Source: Myrica gale | Lineage: Eukaryota; Streptophyta; Magnoliopsida; Fagales; Myricaceae | Assembly (NCBI GenBank): GCA_963930655.1 | Contig: OZ005609.1 | Span: 23,571,001-23,635,000, forward strand | Length of the DNA: 64,000 nt | Reading direction: 5' to 3' | Shown here: piece by piece, positions 13,361-21,747 of the stretch | Layout: each line of letters opens with the position of its first letter | How positions within the stretch are numbered: the first letter of the stretch is position 1 | Translations under genes and position numbers: made by a program | The notes under the pieces: generated by a model | What the model saw: the letters and a program-made list of their open reading frames with translations, nothing else | The model's database searches: none | What the model was told of the DNA's origin: nothing

Positions 13361-14004
13361 TGATGCAGGGGGATCCGAGTCAGATGACGCTGAGCTGTCA
13401 GATTGCACATTGATGGTGCTGAATTACCTGGAGCAGGCAGATCAGCGCAAGGATGACAAGAAATCGTGATCTAGCCTAATTGAGGCGGTTTCCGTGCACG
13501 TGTCGATTTTTTGGCCGTAATTTTGGCTACAAGTGTCCAATTCGCGCCCGTGACCCTAATTCGGCAAGCTAATTTCGGCGCGCAGGTCGTGGCCACCCAG
13601 CTACGGTCGGTGCACCTCGTTTCAAACCCTAAATCCGTTGTTTTCCTTTTCGAATCTCTATTTTTTAGTTAATTTTTGCTATTTATGGTAATCTTCTATT
13701 TATCGATTAGGAAGTCATTATGAACCAGATTTTGGCCAGAGTTTTGGCAGTCTTTTGATTTCTTTCTGTATTTCGTTTTGGTAAGACTTTTAGAGTTTTG
13801 CTATTTTTTGGTAAAATCCTATTAAGGGTCGATTTTCAGCTATTTTAACCCGGCTTGTGGCTTGTTATTGATCATTCCCGAATATTGAGAATTTTATTGA
13901 ATTCCAGAGTGTTCTCTGAATTTTGTGTCGAATTCTCCATTTTTTCCCTTGCAAATTACCTATTGCACTAGCCTGCGGAATAATTTCTATTATGTTCGGC
14001 GTCA
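13361..14004 (+). repeat. Right LTR of the Ty3 element
   Basis: About 644 bp, begins TGATGCAGGGG and ends GGCGTCA. The pol frame continues into its first 110 bp. Confidence 0.92.
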
Positions 14005-14009
14005 GAATT

Positions 14010-15747
14010 GAATGATTAAAAAGTTTGATAGGGAGGCTATACAAAATGATACAAACTTTTCCTTCACACAATCCAATCATCTTCTATGGGGATTGATCAT
14101 AGATAATACAAAATCCAGATAGCATGAGAAGACAGTAAGAATTGGATTTGGTCAATTTACTGACTGAAATTAAATTGAATTGGAAAGAAGGTACACATAA
14201 GACTTGATGTAAGAGAATATATTTTGTGAGTTGAACAGAACCTATATGACTAACCAACACAGAATTAGCATTTGGTAATCGAGCTGAAGTATTTATGACA
14301 GAGATGTTAGAAGTATAGAATGTTGGTGAACTGATAATACGATATGTTGCACCAGAATCCAAAATCCATGAAACAGAAGAGGATATGGCAGAACAAATTG
14401 TGTGAATACCTGCTGAGCTTTGTAAAGAGTCTCCAGAAGATACATGCACTACATTGGTCTGATGTAGAGTCTGATTTAAAGAAGATGGATTGTCATACGA
14501 CTGAAGAAGCTGAAGCAATTTATCACATTACTCTCAAGAGAAAGGAAAAGAGGACTGTCCTAAATCATCGCTAGTAGTCGAAGTAATTTCTGAGAAATAA
14601 CCAGAAATCTGATGTGCTGAATTTGGTTGCAATTTTCCATGTTTATATCCGGGAGGATATCCATGGAGTTTGTAACACTTGTCAGCAGTATGGTCTGTCA
14701 TTCCACAACGACTACAAATCGGCCTATCTCTTTTCTGGTAAGGTTGTTGTTGATGACCTCGGTACTGTGATGAAACTGACCGACTAAGCATGGCTGAAAC
14801 TTTGAGTGCAGTTTTAGGAGGTGATGAAAATCTCTTTTGTCGCTCTTGGCTTAGCACCATGGCATACACCTTCTTGAGGGCAGGTAATGGATCAAGCATG
14901 AGAATTTATTCGCGTGAAGCAGAGTATGATTCTTAATTAATTGCATTACTTACTCTTGATGATGATAATCCATTAATGTTTTGATAACACCACAACTGCA
15001 AGCAGGATCGCATTTGCAGATTGGCTAGGTTTTAAAATTCATGAGCTCATCCCATATGCTCTTCAATTTGGTGAAATATGTGTTGCTATTCATTTGTCCT
15101 TGACTCAGAGAGGAAATTGAACGTTGAAGTTGAAAGATTCTTGGTCCATTGCTCTCAAAATGCCTTTCTTTCAATTCGTCCCATAATTCCTTGGCTGAAT
15201 CAATGTAGAGCACGCCATGTGCTATCTCTTTAGATAGAGAATTTCTCAACCATGAAAGGACCATCATATTACATATGTTCCAATGAACATACATTGCATT
15301 TGAGGGCAAAGGTTTATGCATCACACCAGTGACAAAACCTAGCTTGTTCTTCACATTCAATGCAATGGTCGTCGCTCGCTCCAGGAATTGTAGTTCCCTC
15401 CGGTCAATGGTTGAGAAACTAGGATGCTGGAGGAGCTATCTCCATTGTGTAAGTAGTAGGGATTGGTAAGATCATCGATCACTCGTTGTTTGTCATTTGA
15501 AAGAAAAATGCATAGTGGTGCGGAAGGTTTTAAGCTTCCTCTGATACCATGTTAACGATGAAAGAGCTAAAAAAAATGTATATTGAGTTAACATAATCTT
15601 TATTGAATCAATCATATAGTATTTATACAAGTGCTACGAGTGTATTCTGGAACTTCTTAATCAGTTTGTGAAAACTGTAAGTCGTCTGAAGCTTCAAGTC
15701 TTCAACTACATGTAGTCAGCTTCCAGTCTTCCATTATATTCATCACA
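14010..15747 (-). mobile_element. Ty1-copia retrotransposon, 5' part only (broken)
   Basis: Minus-strand copia fossil. Reading in its own direction: the 5' LTR (15747 to 15550), a tRNA-Met-type primer site (TGGTATCAGAG, complement of 15540-15549), a gag region of the UBN2 type (about 15360-15025), a zinc knuckle CSRCGMTDHTADKC near 14700, the protease site SGAT near 14370, and the pre-integrase stretch ending at 14010. There the Ty3 element interrupts it. Integrase, reverse transcriptase and the other LTR are missing; only about 12 bp (8486-8497) on the far side of the Ty3 element may belong to it. It is broken, with a handful of breaks plus the large loss. Confidence 0.85.
15550..15747 (-). 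repeat. Single remaining LTR of the copia element
   Basis: Begins TGTTAACGATG at 15550 next to the primer site, and ends near CATCACA at 15747, where sequence homologous to 6868 and onward resumes. About 198 bp; the exact end could be 3 bp further. Confidence 0.75.
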
Positions 15748-15916
15748 ACACAAGGACCAGTACGTAGCCTTTAGAGATCACAACTATATAGAACATAGAA
15801 TTTTAAGCAAAGACCACAAAGGGAACACGAAACCCAAATCTCAAACAACAAACACATAAGAAGCACATTAACCAAAGTCCACAAGAACATCCAAAGGCCA
15901 TTTTTACAAGAAAGCC

Positions 15917-16522
15917 TTACAGCTTCTTCAAGAGATTCGCTGCAATATTATAACAAGCACAAGCATCATAAATGATAAACTTGACCTCTTTATGTGAGAG
16001 AACCGTATCAGCCCACCGGGACAATTCTACACTTTCTGGATAGTGATAGTAGAGGTCGACTTCACGTGCTAACTCAACTAATCCACTGTCTAATAGATCG
16101 GGCTTCTTAAGAACCCTAGCAGCCAGATCAGCCAATCGCACACCAATCCCAGCACACTCCGTCATCGCCAGCGCTCTTCTTAACTCATAGTTTTTCTTAA
16201 AATCTGAAATTCCCACCAAACACACCTCCTTATCAGTCAAAAAATTCATGAGGGACATGGAAGATTGAGTAACGTCGCGCAACCGAACTATCAGGCAGCG
16301 AGTTCCTGCAACAAGGATCAATAACGCTGTGCCAGGGCATTTGGGAATAAACTTGAAATCAAATGCTGCAAGATAGGCATCAGGAAACTTCCTGAGGTAA
16401 GACCAGAACCCATCGATTTGGGCATCCACGAAAACATTGTCAAGCACACTCGCATGCACCTGATGTCCATGTACCTCTACTTCATAGTGACCCATTTTGG
16501 ATTGCATTGAAAGGGGAATCAT
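15917..16522 (-). CDS. Werner-exonuclease-like protein, 201 aa, open frame
   Basis: Single-exon open frame from the ATG at 16520-16522, with the fold of DEDD 3'-5' exonucleases related to the WRN exonuclease domain. Visible parts: N-terminal YEVEVHGHQVHASVLDN, motif I AAFDFKFIP (about residue 53), TRCLIVRLRDV, MNFLTDKEVCLVGISD (motif II region, about residue 100), LADLAARVLKKPDLLDSGLVELA, and motif III VKFIIYDACACYNIA close to the C-terminus. Motif III keeps Tyr and Asp. Motif I reads Asp-Phe-Lys where active members have Asp-x-Glu, so one metal ligand is lost and catalysis is doubtful. Length fits a bare exonuclease domain. It is the only uninterrupted member of the local array. It may be an expressed catalytically dead relative or a recently silenced copy; expression cannot be judged here. 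Confidence 0.75.
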   Translation of the reverse strand: MIPLSMQSKMGHYEVEVHGHQVHASVLDNVFVDAQIDGFWSYLRKFPDAYLAAFDFKFIPKCPGTALLILVAGTRCLIVRLRDVTQSSMSLMNFLTDKEVCLVGISDFKKNYELRRALAMTECAGIGVRLADLAARVLKKPDLLDSGLVELAREVDLYYHYPESVELSRWADTVLSHKEVKFIIYDACACYNIAANLLKKL

Positions 16523-16600
16523 ATTGGATTTCTATCTTCCACAGACTCGGTGATAAATGAAGATGAGGAAGCACTTGCTGGACTTGAGCAATTTATTGGG

Positions 16601-16745
16601 GAAGCACTGGCCGCGTATTTTTGAAGCACTGGCTGCGTATTTTTGAAGCACTGGATGCGTATGCTTTGGGATGGGGAATATTCTCCTCAACTTTTCGCAA
16701 GCTTGGGACCATTTTTGAATTCGATGCGTATGCTTTGGGATGTCT
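16601..16745 (+). repeat. Short tandem repeat, 22-bp unit
   Basis: Three units beginning GAAGCACTGG start at 16601, 16623 and 16645. The tail GATGCGTATGCTTTGGGATG is echoed again at about 16723-16742. It lies just upstream of the exonuclease-like gene. Confidence 0.7.
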
Positions 16746-16844
16746 TACTGAAAATATTTTCAGATTCTCATGTGTTTCGAGAGGAAAAAATAAAGATCAA
16801 AGGAAAATATCGACCTAATCACCGAGCTGCTCAACTATTTGGGC

Positions 16845-16895
16845 CCCTCCCTCCCCACTCCCACTCCCACTCCCAATCCCAATCCCAATCCCGGC
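16845..16895 (+). repeat. Hexanucleotide microsatellite
   Basis: CACTCC units pass into AATCCC units, about eight in all. Confidence 0.85.
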
Positions 16896-17588
16896 TAACT
16901 CAAAACACCCAAATATTTGCACTTTGCGGGATGACTTTTTGGTCTCTACCATGAATATTTGGTTATTTTCTTTGAAAATATTTACCAATTTTCTTAAACT
17001 ACTTGAGTTAACTTCTTTCGGTTACGGTGATAGGCCCATAAAGAGACAAATTCTCTTGCGGTAGATTCAGGATAGTGCTTCTTTTTCTCTGTGGCCCATG
17101 AAGTTTATGGGCTGACAATGAGAAGCCCACCAAATTGGTACCATTTTTGGGTTACTGGCCCGCCACTGTGTCGTGTTAAACAACTGATGCATTGCTTGCA
17201 CGAGTTTCTTTTACAAATATATTAGGTTATTAATATTTTTTATTTTACAAAGATTGTTCTCAAAATCCATTTTTAATAAAATTCAAAAAAAAATTGTTCC
17301 CAAATCTTATACTTCCACAAATTTAAAATTCGCTGTAATTTTTTTTTTTTATTTAGATCTTTAAAATCGGATTATCTGGATTTAAGAAAAATATTTTATT
17401 ATCGAATTTAAAACATGCAGGAAATAATTAAACCAACCCAAAACCAAAAAAGGCCGTTGCGTGGCACTAGCACCATTCGGATGACAACCTTCATAGAGCG
17501 CCAAAATGTTTCAGGTATTTGCCAAAGATACCCGGTTTGGGCCGTTAGGACTTAGGCCGAAACTTACCCATTTGTTTGTTTTTTCTAA

Positions 17589-18561
17589 GGCTGCGTTTGT
17601 TTCGACTGAATATGTTTTCATGCAGAATATTTTCAAAAATATATGTGTTTGGTAGGGGCTGAAAAAAAAGTCAAAGGAAAATGGGATAAACAGTTAAAGG
17701 AAAATAACCCCTATCAGACTGAAAACAACTTACCCTTTGAAGAAGCGTAAGTTATTTTCCAGATGACTATATTTTCTCTATTTTATCTAACAGACGCTAT
17801 CTATTATTTTTTTCTCATCTATATTCTTTCTAGTAACAAAATAAACTTAAATTATTTTTCAAGTGACTATTTTTTATTTATTCTATCGCAAAATATATTA
17901 TCTACTATTTTTTCTCTAACAAAAAAACTTAAATTATTTTTCAGTTAACTATTTTTTCTCTATTCTCTACCAAAATGCTGAATATTTAATTTATCATTAT
18001 GAAAGTGGCTAGTTTTGGGAATTTATGTTAGACATTATTTTTATTGTTATTCAGTATTTTTAATATTTTTATCGATAATAAAAAATCTATTTTAACGTTT
18101 TAGGTTGTAATTCGTATTTTATTGGACCTCATTTTATTATTTTTAATATCTCGCTATCATTTGAACTTTGATTCCATATTTTCGCAATTATTTTGCTGAA
18201 ATAAAGTTACAAGAAGGCTCTGATGAGTCAAAGCTTTATAGATAGTTATTCATTTGCTGATTGACAAATTCGTAAGAAATACACATCTTTCCCGATTAAA
18301 GCCTTTGATAATTCAAATGGATAATTAGAGGAAGTATCTGTCTAGATCCTTATAATATGATTGTTATTCTGAATCTAGAGGTACATCAAAACTAAACAAT
18401 CTCACAAAATATTCTTTAAATTTTCAGGTGACAACCAAACACTTTATGTTTATTTTCAAGGAATTAGCCAAACACTAAAACTTGTTTTGTTTTCCCTGTA
18501 AATATTTTCAGCTGCAAATATTTTCTTATTTTCCTCCTTTTACACCGAAACAAACACAGCC
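17589..18561. mobile_element. PIF/Harbinger-like non-autonomous element, TSD TAA
   Basis: 973 bp with terminal inverted repeats GGCTGCGTTTGTTTCG (left) and GGCTGTGTTTGTTTCG (right, read inward), flanked by TAA on both sides (17586-17588, 18562-18564). The sister segment at about 27624-27640 reads straight through CTAAGATTCAG with one TAA, so it shows the unoccupied site. The interior holds about three diverged tandem units around CTTAAATTATTTTTCA and GACTATTTTTT (17745-17980). No transposase. The 3-bp TAA target fits PIF/Harbinger. Confidence 0.85.
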
Positions 18562-19416
18562 TAAGATTCAGAATAATCAATAATGTCTCTCTTTCCTTCC
18601 ATTTCTTACCAACAGCAAACGGGTTCGTTCAGTTCAACAATGATGTCGATGCCTCTTATGGATGCTTTTGTTTTTCCTTTTTTTTTGCCTTTTGTTTGGT
18701 TGCCAGTGAACAGAGGAAAAAGAAAACAAAAGAAAATCTGTGATATGAATCTTAGAATTTAGAAGTTTATATCTTTTTTTGTTAACCTCCTAATGAAAAA
18801 CACATCTTTGTTATGCAAATTCAACTTTTTCTGGCTCATGTATCATGTATGTTCGGCTTTTTGTTTCCTCACAGATTAACGGAAAATTTTCTTCTACAAT
18901 TCCCAACTTATTTCTACGTTGGCTCTCGACCAAAGGTGGCATTTGGGTCATTGCCAATGTGATTGCTTTGTAATTCCTGATCAAATTTTGTTTAGTAATC
19001 ATTTTTAAGTAGCTTCTGCTTCTACTTTTTTTTCGTTTTGGATGATGGATTTCCTGTTAAATTTCTGGAAGTAGAACTGGGATTGAGGAAGAGGCAATGT
19101 TGTTGAGATTGTTATACACTTTCCGCTACTTGAGATTAGTTTGGGTATTGCAATTATAATACCGCTTTTAGTATTAATTGTTGTACGCAATCATGAACTT
19201 AGAGACAGATCGCTCTTTGTTTGACTATGATGGTTGCGTGATTATAATCTCTTGAATTTCATTTGATTGTAGCTTTCGGTTAGCTGAAAAGGTTTGTGGG
19301 TTCTCCTATCTGTTTGTGAAAGCTTGGGTTTCTGATGATGCATTTCTTGTGTCAGTGTAAACATTTGGGTTGTTGATGTTAAGACGTTCTCGGGGCAATC
19401 TAGGACTATTTAGGTA

Positions 19417-19928
19417 ATGGATCATAGTGTTCTAGAAGAAAGTGATTCAATTGTTGATTTGGAAAGTGGTGAGACCACAAGTGGAGATGATAAAGTTCAT
19501 GACATCGATGTTAGTTGTCAGCATACAAAGAATATGGTCGGTAGGCTGAGGAGTGGACACATTGGGTTTGATGGGTCAGTGAGGGATATTGATGGGTTAG
19601 GTTCAAGCAAGAATGTATTACACTCTTGTGAGAAGTTGGAGATATTGATAGGTCAGGTGCAGGGGAAGGCAGCAGGTAATGTGGAGATGATAATGGCAAA
19701 AGATAAAAGGAAAAAGACGAGCTCTAAGAAGCCTCCCAAAACACCTCGTCCTCCCCACGGTCCATCATTGGATTCAGCAGAGATTAAGTTGGTGAGGGAA
19801 ATTTCTGAACTCTCAAGATTGAGGCGTGCAAGGATTGAGCGAAGGAAGGAGATGAAGAAAATGAGAAATGATAGTGTCGTCGACAAATGTTAACCTTATT
19901 GCATTGGTCATCACCGTGCTATTCTGCT
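19417..19928 (+). pseudogene. Small membrane protein gene C, copy 1 (frameshifted, truncated)
   Basis: Copy of a plant protein of unknown function. It has an acidic N-terminus (MDHSVLEESDSIVDLESGE), a basic-proline stretch (KKTSSKKPPKTPRPPHGPSL, about residues 110-130), a helix ISELSRLRRARIERRKEMKK, and then a C-terminal membrane segment (NLIALVITVLFC). Compared with 28467-28995 it has 2 nt fewer near 19870, so the frame runs to a stop at 19891-19893 before the membrane segment. That segment itself is cut at 19928 by an unrelated repeat. The membrane anchor is therefore lost twice over. The upstream region is shared with copy 2. Confidence 0.75.
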
Positions 19929-19929
19929 T

Positions 19930-20197
19930 GGAGCTCTTCCTTGTTTAGTTAATCACAAAGTTATTTTACAATGTTTTCAGAATATGCAGTCTCGTAGGAT
20001 CCAATTGCCACCTCTTAGTATCAGCAAATAGTACGGTACATGTATTTTAATATTTTTAGTGTTTTTTATTCTTAATTTTTGATATTTTAACTCTTAACAT
20101 ATTTTTTTGCATTACGTAGTAATGTTTTTTTTTTGCCATTTTTTCATAGGAATTCGACCTCCCTTCGATTGGATTCCTGATTCCACCACTGCACTTA
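19930..20197 (+). repeat. Dispersed repeat, inverted partner at 26786-27055
   Basis: Reverse complement of 26786-27055. Shared marks include GGATCC.A.TTGCCAC, TACGGTACATGTATTTTAAT and GCATTACGTAGTAAT. One end is CAGTGGCGGAACCAGG or a close variant, a terminus often seen on plant dispersed repeats. It truncates gene C copy 1. Confidence 0.75.
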
Positions 20198-20199
20198 AC

Positions 20200-21150
20200 C
20201 AATTCTCGTGAACTGAAGTATCAAAATTAATCTTAACAGCACCAACACAAGGTGGTTGCCAACTGATGGCAGAGGGCTCCTCCATTAAATGCCAAGCCGT
20301 AAGATGTACATGATGACGCCTATGGATAGAACGAATCAACTCCGGAGGGTCTCCAGTTCCTTGCCCTCATGTACAAATCTATTTCTCATATTCCAGATAG
20401 TATCAATGGTATTAGTCATCGTCAGCATCAAAGAATCCCAACCATCACGTACATTACGGGGGAGAGTTGATTTGTTGAGCAGAGACTTAATCCAAGTATG
20501 AATGGGGAACTGAGCCATCCTTTCAGTCACCAAAGGCCAGGGGCCGGTTTTCCACATAATCTGACTAATGGAACAATCTCAAAAATAAGTGAGCTGCTGT
20601 TTCTTCGTGGGATTTACACAAGGGACAACAAGAACCAGAATCTGCATTATATAATGAGCCGCCCGCCACCCGATTTGCCTCGCAACGGAAGGGCATTAGC
20701 AGCAACTTTCCAAAAGAGGAGTTTAAGTCTATGTTGCACCTTCAAACGCCATATTTGTTTCCATTCACTGGGCAATAACTCCCCTGAATCTTCAAACCGG
20801 TGTTTCTAATCAAACAAATATGCTTCCTTTACCGAGTAAACTCCTTTAGAAGATAGTATCCATCGGGGAACATCCTTAGCTGGACGAGCAGGAAGGGGGA
20901 TTTGTAAGATTGCAGTTGCAGAAGGAAAAGATCTCTAATCAGCTCTGTATTCCACCTGTGGGAGTGGGGGTCAATAAGATCACACACCTTATTAATACGA
21001 CGATCCACCAACGTCACCATTTTCAGCTTTGGGAAGAATCCTTCCACGTCCGGAACCCATGAGTCGCTCCATATGTTAAGCTCCTGACCAGATTGAAAAG
21101 CCCAAAATTGGAATGTGGAATGGGCCGAAAAGCCCAAAATCATTTTTTAA
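20200..21150 (-). mobile_element. LINE 3' fragment (RT C-terminal and RNase H-like region)
   Basis: Minus strand. The stretch near 21120-20950 reads FWAFQSGQELNIWSDSWVP and LIDPHSHRWNTELI, typical of the RT C-terminal region of plant L1 elements. Near 20460 it reads WDSLMLTMTNTIDTIWNMRNRFVHEG, and near 20240 WQPPCVGAVKINFDTSVHE, the start of an RNase H-like domain. The frames are broken in several places and the piece is truncated at both sides. Confidence 0.8.
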
Positions 21151-21297
21151 GCTAATTTAAGGACTATTTCATTCTGCTCAATTAATTTTAGCCCATTTTA
21201 CCCAATTTTTATGTGGTATGCCAATTGTCAGCCCAATGTAAGGGCTATTTCATTCGGTCTAACTTACTTTTAGCCTATTTTACCTAATTTTTGTGTT
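21150..21297. repeat. Tandem duplication, about 75-bp unit, two copies
   Basis: Both units carry ACTATTTCATTC or GCTATTTCATTC, then TTTTAGCC.ATTTTACC.AATTTTT. Diverged about 15 percent by eye. Confidence 0.65.
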
Positions 21298-21386
21298 AAA
21301 ATGTGTATCAAAACGGCATAGTTTTGATATACACATACATATATATATTATTTTTATTATTTATATATATCACGGGTCAGGTCGGA

Positions 21387-21747
21387 ACACTTCGAAAATT
21401 TCTTGCCTATTTCGACACCCGACCGGAGATTTACAGAAAATTTTATTTTTTTTCTGCCACCCGACCTGAAGGTTCGGAAGGCCTACCCGATTTCGTTCAG
21501 TTCGGTTCGAAATGTCGGTTCGAATCGGCTTTGTCACTTCTGTGAACAACCCTACTTTCAGGTCTCAAGTTCGACGACGTAAGCGAATGGATAATCCAAT
21601 TACCATCTAGTCCCCACGTTCATAAAGTTAAATAGTTAAACTTTAGGAATACATATCCCTTTCATATTGTAATAGGTGATCATCAAGCGTATTGTGCATA
21701 AAGAAAGTGACTTTTGTTTTGAACGTACAATTTTTACCTATAAACAC
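21387..21747. repeat. Segmental duplicate A1 (sister: 32818-34453)
   Basis: Contains CGGTTCG-rich sequence and the stretch GTAATAGGTGATCATCAAGC. The sister copy has a 1.3-kb solo LTR within it; this copy shows the empty site at about 21437-21445. This copy in turn is interrupted at 21747 by the LTR element that the sister lacks. Confidence 0.85.

Larger units (their letters stand above)
8498..14004 (+). mobile_element. Ty3 LTR retrotransposon (broken), inserted in a copia element
   Basis: Fossil Ty3-type element with both LTRs, flanked by the 5-bp duplication GAATT (8493-8497 and 14005-14009). A primer-binding site of tRNA-Met type (TGGTATCAGAG) follows the left LTR at about 9130. Parts in order: gag with a CCHC knuckle (about 9330-10085), protease region (about 10330-10600), reverse transcriptase with the YFDDILIYS core (about 10700-11500), RNase H (about 11640-12090), integrase (about 12290-13000), and an integrase C-terminal part (about 13130-13460). 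The last part runs into the right LTR, a layout known from the CRM group, so CRM affinity is possible. It is broken, with roughly ten breaks. The LTRs differ at about one site in ten by eye, which suggests several million years at commonly used plant rates. Confidence 0.92.
17135..19928 (+). repeat. Segmental duplicate C1 (sister: 27225-28984)
   Basis: Starts at AAATTGGTACCATTT and matches 27225 and onward almost base for base over the upstream region and the small membrane-protein gene. It departs where a 973-bp transposon is inserted (17589-18561), and it ends at about 19928 inside the membrane-segment codons. Confidence 0.88.
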
